A stretch of 64,000 nucleotides of DNA from JAEWWD01 sp964440115. GTDB taxonomy: Bacteria; Bacillota; Clostridia; Christensenellales; CAG-138. The translations under genes and the position numbers were made by a program. The notes below the pieces were generated by a model, which made no database searches, had not been told where the DNA came from, and saw only the letters and a program-made list of their open reading frames with translations. The stretch spans positions 165,020-229,019 of the forward strand of contig CAYTPV010000007.1 of assembly GCA_964440115.1 (NCBI GenBank), written 5' to 3'. Shown here in pieces: positions 27,140 to 35,833 of the stretch (its first letter is position 1; each line of letters starts with the position of its first letter).

Positions 27140-27385
27140 CAGTCGAATACGATGCGATGAAGAAGAAGAGTACGTTTTTTCAGGCAGCAGAGAGGAGCCC
27201 CCGCGGCTGAAAGGGACTTCGGTCATTCGAAAAACGGAAGGTAGCTTTGGAGCATTGCGGGGCATATCGCCCCCACGCGCACGCAGCGATACGGCGTATG
27301 AGGTGGAATGCAGAATGATACCTGCGTTCAACAAAGGTGGTACCGCGAGCGCTTCTCGTCCTTTGAGACGGGGAGCGTTTTTTAT
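27140..27385 (+). promoter_or_regulatory. T-box riboswitch controlling valS
   Basis: The 351-base gap before valS holds a tRNA-sensing T-box leader. The T-box sequence AAAGGTGGTACCGCG (27333-27347) is canonical and is followed by the terminator hairpin. The 5' part contains an AGTACG element and the stem I region. Uncharged tRNA-Val should base-pair with the specifier loop and, through its NCCA end, with the T-box bulge, favouring the antiterminator so that valS is read when charged tRNA-Val is scarce. I could not place the specifier codon with certainty; tRNA-Val is inferred from the downstream gene. Confidence 0.92.
27349..27385 (+). terminator. T-box terminator hairpin
   Basis: A stem pairing GCTTCTCGTC with GACGGGGAGC around a short loop is followed by TTTTTTATTT. 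Its 5' arm starts directly after the T-box sequence, as needed for mutually exclusive antiterminator and terminator folds. Confidence 0.88.
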
Positions 27386-27417
27386 TTGCACGGAAGTGAA
27401 TTAGGAGGAAGCATGGC

Positions 27418-30045
27418 ATGGAAATGAACAAGACATACGAGCATAGCGCAGTCGAACAGCGCCTTTACGAGCATTGGGAGCAGAAAGGATACTTTCATGC
27501 TGTCCCAAACCCGGATAAAGATCCATACTGTATCGTCATTCCGCCGCCGAATATTACAGGACAACTGCATATGGGTCATGCGCTTGATAATACCCTGCAG
27601 GATGTTTTGATCCGTTATAAGCGTATGAGTGGCTTTGAAACGCTGTGGCTGCCCGGTACCGATCATGCTTCCATCGCAACGGAAGTAAAGATCGTGGAAC
27701 AGATGGCAAAGGAAGGCCTTCAAAAAAAGGACATCGGCCGCGACGGCTTTTTGAAGCGTGCCTGGGAATGGCGGCGCGTGTACGGCGGGCGCATTGTAAA
27801 TCAGCTCAAAAAGCTCGGTTCATCCTGCGATTGGGAGCGCGAACGCTTCACGATGGATGAAGGCTGCAACCGCGCGGTGCTCAAGGTATTTGTGGACCTG
27901 TACAATAAGGGGCTAATTTATCGAGGAGACCGCATCATCAATTGGTGCCCGGATTGCAAAACAGCCCTTTCCGATGCGGAAGTGGAATACGAGGAACAGA
28001 ACAGCTTTCTTTGGCAGGTGCGTTACGATGCGCCGGACAAATCGTATTCTATTACCGTTGCGACGACGCGCCCTGAAACAATTCTCGGCGATACTGCTAT
28101 CGCCGTCCATCCGGAAGATGAGCGGTATAAGGCTATCGTTGGGAAGACCGTTGTTATTCCCGTGATTGGCCGTGAAATTCCCATTGTCGCGGATGAATAC
28201 GTGGAAATGGATTTCGGAACCGGCGCTGTGAAAATAACGCCTGCACATGACCCGAACGACTTTGAGGTCAGCCTGCGCACCGGTGTTCCCGTTATGCGTG
28301 TATTTACGGATGACGGCCATATTAACGAACTGGGCGGCGCGTACGCCGGGCTGAAGCTGCTCGAATGCCGCAAGAAGTTTGTTGCGGATTTGGATGCTGC
28401 GGGAGCATTGGTGAAGGTCGAGCCTTATGCGCATAATGTCGGCACCTGCTACCGCTGCCATACAACAGTGGAACCTCTTGTGAGCAAGCAGTGGTTTGTT
28501 AAGATGAAGCCGCTGGCGAAGCCCGCCATAGAAGCCGTGCGCAGCGGCAGCATACGCTTTGTGCCGGAGCGCTTTGATAAGACGTATTTTAACTGGATGG
28601 AGAATATCCGAGATTGGTGTATCTCCCGTCAGCTTTGGTGGGGACACCGCATCCCGGCATACTACTGCGATGCCTGCGGTGAAACCATCGTGCAGGAAAA
28701 GGCGCCCGATCATTGCCCTAAGTGCGGTAATACCTCTTTGCGGCAGGATGAGGACGTGCTGGATACCTGGTTCAGCAGCGGTACGTGGCCGTTCTCCACG
28801 CTGGGATACCCTGATCAGACGGAGGAGCTAAAGTATTTTTATCCTACCTCAACGCTGGTGACTGGCTACGATATCATATTCTTCTGGGTCGCGCGCATGA
28901 TCGTGTTCGGGTTGGATGTGATGAAAGAAAAGCCGTTTGATACGGTCTATGTCCACGGCATCGTGCGCGACAGCCAGGGGAGGAAGATGTCAAAGTCGTT
29001 GGGCAACGGCATAGATCCTCTGGAGATCATTGAAAAATATGGTGCGGACTCACTTCGGTTCAGCCTGCTCACCGGCAACGCCGCGGGAAGCGATATGCGC
29101 TTCTATTGGGAAAAGGTTGAAGCGGCGCGCAATTTCTGCAATAAGATTTACAACGCGGCGCGCTTTGTACTTATGAACGTAGAGGGCGAAGGTCGTATTG
29201 ACCCGGCGCAGCTGGACGCAGCCGATAAATGGATACTGCACCGGCTCAACGCTGTCATTCAGGAAGTGACAGATAATCTTGATGCGTTTGAGCTTGGCCT
29301 TGCGGCGCAGAAGATTTACGATTTCATTTGGTCGGAATTCTGCGATTGGTACATTGAAATGGCCAAACCGCGGCTGTACGGCGACGATGAGGCCGCAAAG
29401 ATCCATGTCAGAGGCGTGCTCATCAAGGTGCTGGGAGATTCCATGAAACTTCTGCACCCCTTTATGCCCTTCATTACGGAAGAATTGTTTACGCATCTGA
29501 CGAATGCTGATGATACCATCATGTTGGCTGAATGGCCAAAGGCGGATGCAGCGTGCCAGTTTGATAAAGATGCTGCCAATATGGAAGCCGTTATGGAATT
29601 GATCCGCTCCATCCGTAATTTGCGTGCGCAGATGAACGTGCCGCCCGCAAAGCGTATAGGCGCTATCCTTGTGACGAAGCCCGAAATGGGCAAAGTGTTT
29701 GAAGAATCCGCGCTGTATATGAGCAGGCTTGCCGGTGTGTCGGATGTGACCGTAAAGCAGGAAAAGACCGACATACCGCAAAACGCAGTCTCTGTGGTGT
29801 GCTCTTCTGCAGAAGCGTTTATTCCTTTGGAGCAGCTCGTGGATATCCAGAAGGAAATGGAACGCGTCGATAAAGAAATCGAACGCATACAGGGCGAAAT
29901 TACACGTGCAGAAAGCAAGCTCAACAATCCGGGATTTACTGCGAAAGCGCCGGAACGTGTTATTGCGGAGGAGCATGCGAAACTGAACACCGCTAAAGAA
30001 ATGCTTGAAAAACTGACGAATCGCAAGAAGGATTTACTGGTATAA
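27418..30045 (+). CDS. valS: Valyl-tRNA synthetase
   Basis: The 875-residue class I synthetase has the HIGH-type motif HMGH (51-54) within PPPNITGQLHMGHALD and the KMSKS loop at 523-527. An editing (CP1) domain, a zinc-binding-like CDACGE...CPKCGN insertion near residue 425, an anticodon-binding domain and a C-terminal coiled coil (about 800-875) follow in the order expected for ValRS. It charges tRNA-Val and hydrolyses mischarged threonine. The ATG at 27418 lies 9 bases after AGGAGG; an out-of-frame ATG at 27413 ends after four codons. Its expression is set by the T-box upstream. Confidence 0.97.
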   Translation: MEMNKTYEHSAVEQRLYEHWEQKGYFHAVPNPDKDPYCIVIPPPNITGQLHMGHALDNTLQDVLIRYKRMSGFETLWLPGTDHASIATEVKIVEQMAKEGLQKKDIGRDGFLKRAWEWRRVYGGRIVNQLKKLGSSCDWERERFTMDEGCNRAVLKVFVDLYNKGLIYRGDRIINWCPDCKTALSDAEVEYEEQNSFLWQVRYDAPDKSYSITVATTRPETILGDTAIAVHPEDERYKAIVGKTVVIPVIGREIPIVADEYVEMDFGTGAVKITPAHDPNDFEVSLRTGVPVMRVFTDDGHINELGGAYAGLKLLECRKKFVADLDAAGALVKVEPYAHNVGTCYRCHTTVEPLVSKQWFVKMKPLAKPAIEAVRSGSIRFVPERFDKTYFNWMENIRDWCISRQLWWGHRIPAYYCDACGETIVQEKAPDHCPKCGNTSLRQDEDVLDTWFSSGTWPFSTLGYPDQTEELKYFYPTSTLVTGYDIIFFWVARMIVFGLDVMKEKPFDTVYVHGIVRDSQGRKMSKSLGNGIDPLEIIEKYGADSLRFSLLTGNAAGSDMRFYWEKVEAARNFCNKIYNAARFVLMNVEGEGRIDPAQLDAADKWILHRLNAVIQEVTDNLDAFELGLAAQKIYDFIWSEFCDWYIEMAKPRLYGDDEAAKIHVRGVLIKVLGDSMKLLHPFMPFITEELFTHLTNADDTIMLAEWPKADAACQFDKDAANMEAVMELIRSIRNLRAQMNVPPAKRIGAILVTKPEMGKVFEESALYMSRLAGVSDVTVKQEKTDIPQNAVSVVCSSAEAFIPLEQLVDIQKEMERVDKEIERIQGEITRAESKLNNPGFTAKAPERVIAEEHAKLNTAKEMLEKLTNRKKDLLV

Positions 30046-30060
30046 AACCCATCAAGTGAA

Positions 30061-30080
30061 GGGGGCGAGATATCGCCCCC
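30061..30080 (+). terminator. Stem-loop after valS
   Basis: A perfect 8-bp stem (GGGGGCGA with TCGCCCCC) with a GATA loop lies 15 bases after the valS stop. It lacks a U-run, so it is a weak terminator or an mRNA-stabilising hairpin. Confidence 0.5.
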
Positions 30081-30124
30081 CTCGCAGTAAAAACAGGAAA
30101 TCATTACACGCGAGTCGTATCGTG

Positions 30125-30153
30125 TTGAATGCTAGCCACTTTCATATTATAAT
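30125..30153 (+). promoter_or_regulatory. Sigma-A promoter of glyA
   Basis: TTGAAT (30125-30130) and a perfect TATAAT (30148-30153) are separated by exactly 17 bases, about 35 bases upstream of the glyA start codon. Confidence 0.8.
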
Positions 30154-30187
30154 AACGATAATACTGCAAGAGGAGCGTACACATCTG

Positions 30188-31426
30188 ATGATTCAATTCG
30201 ATCTCATCCGTGCGACTGATCCGGCAATTGTTGAAGCAATGGAGCTTGAGCTTGCCCGTCAGCGCGACCATCTGGAACTGATTGCATCTGAAAACTTTGT
30301 TTCAGAAGCCGTTATGGCGGCCATGGGAAGCCATCTGACCAACAAGTATGCCGAAGGCTACCCGGATAAACGTTATTACGGCGGCTGTAAATATGTAGAT
30401 ATCGTCGAAAACATCGCACGCGACCGCGCGAAACAGATATTCGGCGCAGAGCATGCAAATGTGCAGCCGCATTCGGGCGCGCAGGCAAACCTTGCCGTGT
30501 ATTTTGCGCTTCTTACGCCGGGCGATACCATACTGGGCATGAATTTGTCTCACGGCGGGCACTTGACTCACGGCAGTCCCGTCAATATGAGCGGGAAATA
30601 TTTCAATATCGTTCCTTATGGCGTCAATAAAGAGACAGAGCAGATCGACTACGATGAACTCGACAGGCTTGCGCAGGAACACAAGCCGAAGATGATCGTA
30701 GCCGGTGCAAGCGCATACCCGCGGGCTATCGATTTCAAGCGCATGAGCGAGATCGCCAAATCTGTCGGCGCCTACTTCATGGTGGATATGGCGCATATCG
30801 CAGGCCTTGTCGCCGCAGGATTGCATATGAATCCTGTACCGTATGCGGATGTGGTCACTTCTACTACGCATAAAACACTGCGCGGACCGCGCGGCGGCCT
30901 GATCCTCTGCCGCGAGCAGTTTGCCAAGGATATTGATAGAGGCATTTTCCCGGGCACGCAGGGCGGTCCTCTCATGCATACCATCGCCGCAAAGGCCGTC
31001 TGCTTCCAGGAAGCGCTGCAGCCCTCGTTTAAGGCCTATCAGCAGCAGGTCATTGACAACGCGCAGGCTCTTGGTAAGGCGCTGACAGCTTCCGGCGTGC
31101 GGCTGGTTTCCGGCGGAACGGATAACCACCTGATGTTGGTCGATCTTACGCCCAAAGGACGTACCGGCAAAGAGGTTGCAACGCTGCTGGATATGGCCCA
31201 TATCACCGTCAATAAAAACACAATCCCGTTCGAAACACAAAGCCCCTTTGTTACGAGCGGCGTGCGTATCGGAACGCCCGCAGTGACTTCCCGTGGCCTG
31301 AAGCAGGCGGACATGCAGAAGATCGGCTCGTTCATCGCCCGCATCATCGACGGCGGGGAAGAAGCCGTACCTGCAGTCACCGAGGAAGTACAGGCATTGT
31401 GCAAGCGTTTCCCGCTTTACGAGTAA
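30188..31426 (+). CDS. glyA: Serine hydroxymethyltransferase
   Basis: The 412-residue PLP enzyme interconverts serine and glycine, loading one-carbon units onto tetrahydrofolate. It shows the family start (LELIASENFVSEAVMAAMGS), the substrate-site YPDKRYYGGC stretch and the PLP-lysine motif TTHKTLRGPRGG with Lys229. The ATG at 30188 is used because AGGAG lies upstream and the N-terminus matches the family. The frame is open further upstream to 30056, but that stretch overlaps the promoter. The gene has its own promoter and terminator, so it is a single-gene unit. Confidence 0.97.
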   Translation: MIQFDLIRATDPAIVEAMELELARQRDHLELIASENFVSEAVMAAMGSHLTNKYAEGYPDKRYYGGCKYVDIVENIARDRAKQIFGAEHANVQPHSGAQANLAVYFALLTPGDTILGMNLSHGGHLTHGSPVNMSGKYFNIVPYGVNKETEQIDYDELDRLAQEHKPKMIVAGASAYPRAIDFKRMSEIAKSVGAYFMVDMAHIAGLVAAGLHMNPVPYADVVTSTTHKTLRGPRGGLILCREQFAKDIDRGIFPGTQGGPLMHTIAAKAVCFQEALQPSFKAYQQQVIDNAQALGKALTASGVRLVSGGTDNHLMLVDLTPKGRTGKEVATLLDMAHITVNKNTIPFETQSPFVTSGVRIGTPAVTSRGLKQADMQKIGSFIARIIDGGEEAVPAVTEEVQALCKRFPLYE

Positions 31427-31440
31427 ATAGTTCTGTTTTC

Positions 31441-31475
31441 AAAGCCGGTTGGCAATTGCCTCCGGCTTTTTTTAT
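31441..31475 (+). terminator. Intrinsic terminator of glyA
   Basis: AAAGCCGG pairs with CCGGCTTT across a short loop, followed by a run of T residues. Confidence 0.88.
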
Positions 31476-31502
31476 TTCCAAGTAAATTAGTAAACATTTT
31501 AT

Positions 31503-31531
31503 TTGACATCACGCGCACACTATGTTAGAGT
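31503..31531 (+). promoter_or_regulatory. Predicted promoter of the iscR-iscS-iscU operon
   Basis: TTGACA (31503-31508) is perfect; the best -10 at 17-base spacing is TAGAGT (31526-31531), a weak match. The weak -10 would fit a promoter under tight regulation by the operator directly downstream. Confidence 0.6.
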
Positions 31532-31545
31532 GATTACGGAAACAA

Positions 31546-31566
31546 ATCCAACCTAATTAGTTGGAT
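31546..31566. promoter_or_regulatory. Inverted-repeat operator, probable Rrf2/IscR site
   Basis: ATCCAAC and GTTGGAT form a perfect 7-base inverted repeat around a 7-base A/T-rich centre. It lies just downstream of the predicted transcription start and 21 bases before the Rrf2-family gene, the usual place for autorepression. The regulator is inferred from position. Confidence 0.65.
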
Positions 31567-31586
31567 ATCGAAGGGGAGACAGGATT

Positions 31587-32036
31587 GTGAAACTGTCAAC
31601 GCGAGGACGATATGGCATCAAGGCAATGGTTGACCTTGCCGTTGAATACGGCAATGGTCCGGTCAGCGTGGCTACGCTTGCAGGGATGCAGGGAATATCG
31701 CTGGCGTACCTTGAGCAACTGATTGCTTCGCTTAAGAAAGCGGGTTTGGTTCAGGCCGCGCGAGGTGTTCAAGGCGGGTATACGCTTTCGCGTGAACCTA
31801 AGAGCATTACGGTAGGGGAAGTACTGCGTGCTCTGGAAGGCAGTACGACGGTTGCAGATTGCGTAGGATATGAAGCGTTCGGCTGTGATCAGGCATGCAC
31901 ATGCTCCGCCCGGCCGCTATGGCTGAAGCTTCAGAACCGCATCAACGCCGTATTGGACGAAACAACCATTAAAGACATGGCAGACGATTATATACAGCAA
32001 AAGAGGCGAACACATGATGAGACGGGTATATCTTGA
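31587..32036 (+). CDS. iscR: Rrf2-family (IscR-like) transcriptional regulator
   Basis: The 149-residue protein begins MKLSTRGRYGIKAMVDLAVE, the Rrf2 family start, and has a winged helix-turn-helix (about 26-66) with GGYTLSR in the wing. Four cysteines, 92, 100, 104 and 106, form an arrangement suited to an iron-sulfur cluster. Its gene overlaps iscS by 23 bases and precedes iscU, so it most likely senses cluster status and regulates cluster assembly. A CymR-like role in cysteine metabolism is an alternative, but CymR usually lacks these cysteines. The start codon is GTG, with AGGGGAG upstream. Confidence 0.88.
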   Translation: MKLSTRGRYGIKAMVDLAVEYGNGPVSVATLAGMQGISLAYLEQLIASLKKAGLVQAARGVQGGYTLSREPKSITVGEVLRALEGSTTVADCVGYEAFGCDQACTCSARPLWLKLQNRINAVLDETTIKDMADDYIQQKRRTHDETGIS

Positions 32037-33183
32037 CAATGCCGCGACAACGGCCGTAAAACCTGAAGTCGTTCAGACAATGCTTCCTTATTTTACGGAA
32101 TATTTCGGTAACCCTTCGAGCTTGCACGGGTTTGCCCGTGAAGCGCATGCGGGGTTGGATAAAGCAAGGGCACAGGTTGCGGCGGCAATCAACGCCCAAC
32201 CGGATGAAATCATATTCAACGGCGGCGGCACCGAAGGCGATAATACCGTACTGCGCGGCGTCGCAATCAAATATGCGAAAAAGGGCAAGCATATCATCAC
32301 CACAGCAATTGAGCATCACGCAATTCTGCATACTGCGGAAACACTTTCGAAGGAACACGGGTGCGAGATTACTTATTTGCCGGTGGATGAATATGGACGC
32401 ATCACCGCTCAGCAGGTCGCGGATGCCATTCGTCCTGACACCATATTGGTCAGCGTAATGTTTGCCAATAACGAGGTCGGCACCATCATGCCCATCGCAG
32501 AGATTGGCGCGGTATGCCATGAACACAATGTGCTGTTTCATACAGATGCGGTACAAGCCATCGGCCAGGTACCCATCGACGTTCACGCTATGCATATTGA
32601 TTTTCTGTCGCTTTCGGCCCACAAATTTCACGGGCCCAAAGGCGTAGGCGCGCTGTATATGCGCAAAGGGCTGCGGCTTCCATCCTTTATTCATGGCGGC
32701 GGGCAGGAAAAGAACAGGCGTGCCGGCACTGAAAACGTACCGGGAATTGTCGGCATGGGCGCTGCGATCGAAATAGCCGTACAAAACCTAGCTCAAAACA
32801 ATGCACATATCATAAGGCTGCGTGACATGCTGATCAAGGGCATTGCGGATACTATTCCCGAAGTGAAGCTCAACGGTCATCCGACCGAGCGGCTAGGTAA
32901 CAACGTAAACTTCAGCATCCGGTACATTGAAGGCGAAGGCATGCTGCTGCTGCTGGATTTGAACGGCATTGCGGCATCAAGCGGTTCGGCCTGCACTTCC
33001 GGATCTTTGGATCCTTCCCATGTGCTGCTTGCTATGGGACTGCCGCACGAAATCGCGCATGGTTCGCTGCGCCTGACTCTTTCTGACGATACGTCGGAAG
33101 AGGATGTACAATATGTGCTCGAAGTGCTGCCCAAAGTGGTTCAGCGCTTAAGAGATATGTCTCCTTTATATCACAAGCAATAA
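32014..33183 (+). CDS. iscS: Cysteine desulfurase (NifS/IscS family)
   Basis: The 389-residue class V aminotransferase-fold enzyme takes sulfur from cysteine as a protein persulfide for iron-sulfur cluster assembly. It begins with RVYLDNAATT, has the PLP-lysine motif SAHKFHGPKGVGALY (Lys204) and the active-site loop SSGSACTSGS (Cys327) with the longer loop of group I (IscS/NifS) enzymes. It lies between the Rrf2 regulator and the scaffold gene iscU, the common clostridial isc operon, which lacks the hscA, hscB and fdx genes of Proteobacteria. Confidence 0.95.
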   Translation: MMRRVYLDNAATTAVKPEVVQTMLPYFTEYFGNPSSLHGFAREAHAGLDKARAQVAAAINAQPDEIIFNGGGTEGDNTVLRGVAIKYAKKGKHIITTAIEHHAILHTAETLSKEHGCEITYLPVDEYGRITAQQVADAIRPDTILVSVMFANNEVGTIMPIAEIGAVCHEHNVLFHTDAVQAIGQVPIDVHAMHIDFLSLSAHKFHGPKGVGALYMRKGLRLPSFIHGGGQEKNRRAGTENVPGIVGMGAAIEIAVQNLAQNNAHIIRLRDMLIKGIADTIPEVKLNGHPTERLGNNVNFSIRYIEGEGMLLLLDLNGIAASSGSACTSGSLDPSHVLLAMGLPHEIAHGSLRLTLSDDTSEEDVQYVLEVLPKVVQRLRDMSPLYHKQ

Positions 33184-33208
33184 TTCTATTTGCATCGAGG
33201 TGTGAGTT

Positions 33209-33592
33209 ATGTATACGGAAAGAGTTCTGGACCATTTTCAAAACCCCCGCAACGTTGGTGACCTTCCCGACGCGAACGGCACTGGCATGGTAGGCAACGC
33301 CAAGTGCGGAGATATCATGCAGATGTTTATCAAAGTTAACGACGAAAACGTTATTGAAGATGTGAAATTTAAGACGTTTGGCTGCGGTGCGGCAATCGCT
33401 ACATCGTCTATGGCCACTGAAATGATTAAAGGCAAATCCATTGAGGATGCCTTAAAGCTGACCAATGCGGCCGTTGTAGAAGCACTGGAAGGGCTGCCGC
33501 CTCAAAAAATTCATTGTTCCGTTCTTGCTGAGGAAGCTGTGAAAGCCGCCATCGAGGACTATCAGAAGAAAAAGGATGCTTCCGTGCAGTAA
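33209..33592 (+). CDS. iscU: Iron-sulfur cluster scaffold protein IscU/NifU
   Basis: The 127-residue protein corresponds to the IscU domain alone. The three cluster ligands are visible as Cys in AKCGDIMQM, in FGCGAAIATSSM and in KIHCSVLAEEA. An Asp follows the first Cys, as in IscU, where it tunes cluster stability. It accepts sulfur from IscS, encoded 25 bases upstream, and passes assembled clusters to target proteins. The LPPVK-type chaperone motif is replaced by LPPQK. A strong terminator follows. Confidence 0.93.
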   Translation: MYTERVLDHFQNPRNVGDLPDANGTGMVGNAKCGDIMQMFIKVNDENVIEDVKFKTFGCGAAIATSSMATEMIKGKSIEDALKLTNAAVVEALEGLPPQKIHCSVLAEEAVKAAIEDYQKKKDASVQ

Positions 33593-33597
33593 TAGCT

Positions 33598-33629
33598 AAA
33601 GACCGGCTTCACACGAAGCCGGTCTTTTG
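33598..33629 (+). terminator. Intrinsic terminator of the isc operon
   Basis: A 10-bp stem (GACCGGCTTC with GAAGCCGGTC) around ACAC is followed by TTTTGTG. It lies between the convergent iscU and spo0A genes and may serve both. Confidence 0.85.
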
Positions 33630-33644
33630 TGAATATGCTTATTT

Positions 33645-34424
33645 TTAGCCGGATACTGCCATTCGAACACGGTCTGCAATCATTGCGATAAACTCAGCAT
33701 TGGTAGGCTTACCCTTATAATCGTCTATGGTATAGCCAAAATACTGATGGAGTATTTTCGTATTTCCCCTCGTCCATGCTATTTCTATTGCATTTCGGAT
33801 TGCACGTTCCACCAGCGGTGGGCGTGTATTGAATTGTTTGGATATATATGGATATATATCCTTGGTAACAGCTACGACGGAAGGATCTTTGGCCTCTACA
33901 GAATACAGAATGGCACTGCGTAAGTAATGATATCCGCGTAAATGGGCGGGTATTCCAACAGCACGGATTTGCCGGGTTACCTCAGTGTTGAGTTCCTCAT
34001 TGTTTCTGCGCGGTAACAGAGGATTCGGTTCATCCTGCTGCACATCCGTACTGCGAACTCGCATGAGCTGAAGAATTCTAGGAATAATGTGTTCAGCTCC
34101 CATCGGTTTTACAAAACAATATATAACATTCAGTTTCTGCAATTCCTGAAGAAGTCTGTTATCCAGAAAAGCCGTATGAACGAATACAGCAGGTCTGTTG
34201 GGGGCGTCCATCATTTCAATATAATTTAATACACTTAATCCATCCAGCACGGGCATAACAATATCCATCAAAAGGACGTCGACCTGCTCAGATTCCAATT
34301 TGGCAAGAGCATCCTTTCCGTTGTGCACGCAGGGCAGGACGCGGATGTTTGCATAATCATCGCAGAAAGATGCGATTTCATCGCATGTGCTGCTGCTAGC
34401 ATCCGCTATTAATAGAGTAAACAA
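33645..34424 (-). CDS. spo0A: Sporulation response regulator Spo0A
   Basis: The 259-residue protein has a receiver domain (about 1-120) and the Spo0A DNA-binding domain (about 150-259), with the near-invariant stretches VERAIRNAIEIAWTRGN and PTNAEFIAMIADR. Phosphoacceptor Asp54, Thr84 and Lys106 are present. The paired acidic residues expected near the N-terminus are reduced: the sequence reads ADAS where Bacillus Spo0A reads ADDN, so one Mg-ligand Asp is Ala (residue 9). The TTG start at 34424 is supported by GGAGGG 8 bases upstream; an ATG nearer that site is out of frame. Phosphorylated Spo0A would start sporulation. The recN-spoIVB-spo0A order is conserved in spore formers. Confidence 0.95.
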   Translation of the reverse strand: MFTLLIADASSSTCDEIASFCDDYANIRVLPCVHNGKDALAKLESEQVDVLLMDIVMPVLDGLSVLNYIEMMDAPNRPAVFVHTAFLDNRLLQELQKLNVIYCFVKPMGAEHIIPRILQLMRVRSTDVQQDEPNPLLPRRNNEELNTEVTRQIRAVGIPAHLRGYHYLRSAILYSVEAKDPSVVAVTKDIYPYISKQFNTRPPLVERAIRNAIEIAWTRGNTKILHQYFGYTIDDYKGKPTNAEFIAMIADRVRMAVSG

Positions 34425-34442
34425 ACAGACATCCCTCCATTC

Positions 34443-34460
34443 CTGCTACTATAATAGCAG
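34443..34460. promoter_or_regulatory. Inverted repeat upstream of spo0A
   Basis: CTGCTA and TAGCAG form a perfect 6-base inverted repeat around CTATAA, in the 47 bases between spoIVB and spo0A. There is no U-run on either strand, so an operator or a weak hairpin in the spoIVB-spo0A transcript is more likely than a terminator. Confidence 0.35.
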
Positions 34461-34471
34461 AATATTCTAAT

Positions 34472-35734
34472 CTATGCTATCTGCTGTTGCATCCATTGTG
34501 CATACATGCAATACCCTTTGGTGGGATCGTTGATAAACACGTGCGTTACTACCCCAATCAGTTTTCCGTCCTGTATCAGGGGACTGCCGCTCATGCCCTG
34601 AACAATTCCACCGGTAGCGGCAAGCAGTTTGGGATCTGTAATCTGAACCACCATGCCCTTTTGAGAAGGACTGTTTTGTGGATTTACTTTTATGATTTCA
34701 CAGTCGTATTCTTTAACGCCTTCGTCGTTAAGTGTCGTCAGCAGTTTTGCAGGGCCGGTATGAACTTCTTCAGGGTATGCCATGGGCACACCGTCGGGAT
34801 ACAGCGGGTTGCGGTAATCCTGATACATACGGCCATAAATGCCATATTGACTGTTAACTTCAATTGTCCCTAAAGGAAGACTTCCAACACCAAAAGTTCC
34901 TCTTAACTCGCCAGGCTCGCCTTGCGCACCCTGTACAATATCCACAATGCTGGACTGCACGATTTCGCCATCGCGAACGGTAAGATTGGAGCGAGTGTCC
35001 ACGTCGGTGATAGCGTGTCCCAACGCCGCGTACCATCGCGAAGCCGGATCATAAAAAGATAATGTACCGACACCGGCTGTACTGTCGCGTACCCACATAC
35101 CCATGCGATATTGCCCGTCTGAAGGGTCCTGTACTGGACGCATTTGCACATTCTTGCGTTCACCGCCGCGCAGAATTGTCAGTTCGACCGAATCGCTGCT
35201 TTCATTGCATAACTGGGCAAGATGGGCAGCATCTTTGATTTCAATGCCATTGATTTTTTCAATGAGATCTCCGGCCTGTATACCTGCCGACGCAGCGGGG
35301 CTGACCTCCTGACCATCGGATAATACGATGCTGCTAATCCCTACAACCAAAGCACCGCGCGTATGCAAAGTAACGCCTATGGAACTGCCGCCTGGCACGA
35401 GCTTGATGTCTGTTCGCACATATACACTGATTTCTTTAACAGGGATGACCCCTAAAAGCTTAATCGTGATATGCGATTCACGATTGCCGCTGACTGCCTC
35501 CGCAAGGGTTTGATCCTTTGTACCGGATACTTCCAATGTTTCATCATCGGTAGAAGCAGTAAAGATTCCCTCCGGAAGTACGGGAAGCGCATATGTGTCT
35601 CCTGCCTGTATATGCATGTCCTCTTGTACTGCACGCAAAGAAGACATAGGGCCGGTATAATTGAATATTAAAAGTGCGACGCAAATGAGTATGCCAAATG
35701 TATTGCGCAACCGCGGCACAAAGCTTTTTCTCAA
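34472..35734 (-). CDS. spoIVB: Sporulation serine peptidase SpoIVB (S55)
   Basis: The 420-residue protein has an N-terminal membrane anchor (about 10-28), a PDZ domain (about 105-200, with AGDLIEKINGIEIKD) and a C-terminal S55 peptidase domain. Catalytic motifs are His in ALGHAITD and Ser in GMSGSPLIQDGKLIG. SpoIVB is made in the forespore, crosses the membrane and signals the SpoIVF complex to activate the pro-sigma-K protease; the matching SpoIVFA/SpoIVFB-like genes are at 0.5-2.0 kb. TTG at 35734 is the preferred start, six bases after GAGGTG; the in-frame GTG at 35743 forms part of that site. Confidence 0.93.
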   Translation of the reverse strand: MRKSFVPRLRNTFGILICVALLIFNYTGPMSSLRAVQEDMHIQAGDTYALPVLPEGIFTASTDDETLEVSGTKDQTLAEAVSGNRESHITIKLLGVIPVKEISVYVRTDIKLVPGGSSIGVTLHTRGALVVGISSIVLSDGQEVSPAASAGIQAGDLIEKINGIEIKDAAHLAQLCNESSDSVELTILRGGERKNVQMRPVQDPSDGQYRMGMWVRDSTAGVGTLSFYDPASRWYAALGHAITDVDTRSNLTVRDGEIVQSSIVDIVQGAQGEPGELRGTFGVGSLPLGTIEVNSQYGIYGRMYQDYRNPLYPDGVPMAYPEEVHTGPAKLLTTLNDEGVKEYDCEIIKVNPQNSPSQKGMVVQITDPKLLAATGGIVQGMSGSPLIQDGKLIGVVTHVFINDPTKGYCMYAQWMQQQIA

Positions 35735-35833
35735 AACAAACACCTCGTATACATCAATCGTTGCCTGTATGCGGCGACAATTCTATGATGATCACGAAGT
35801 GCCGTATCTATCCGCTATATTTGTTTATAAGAT

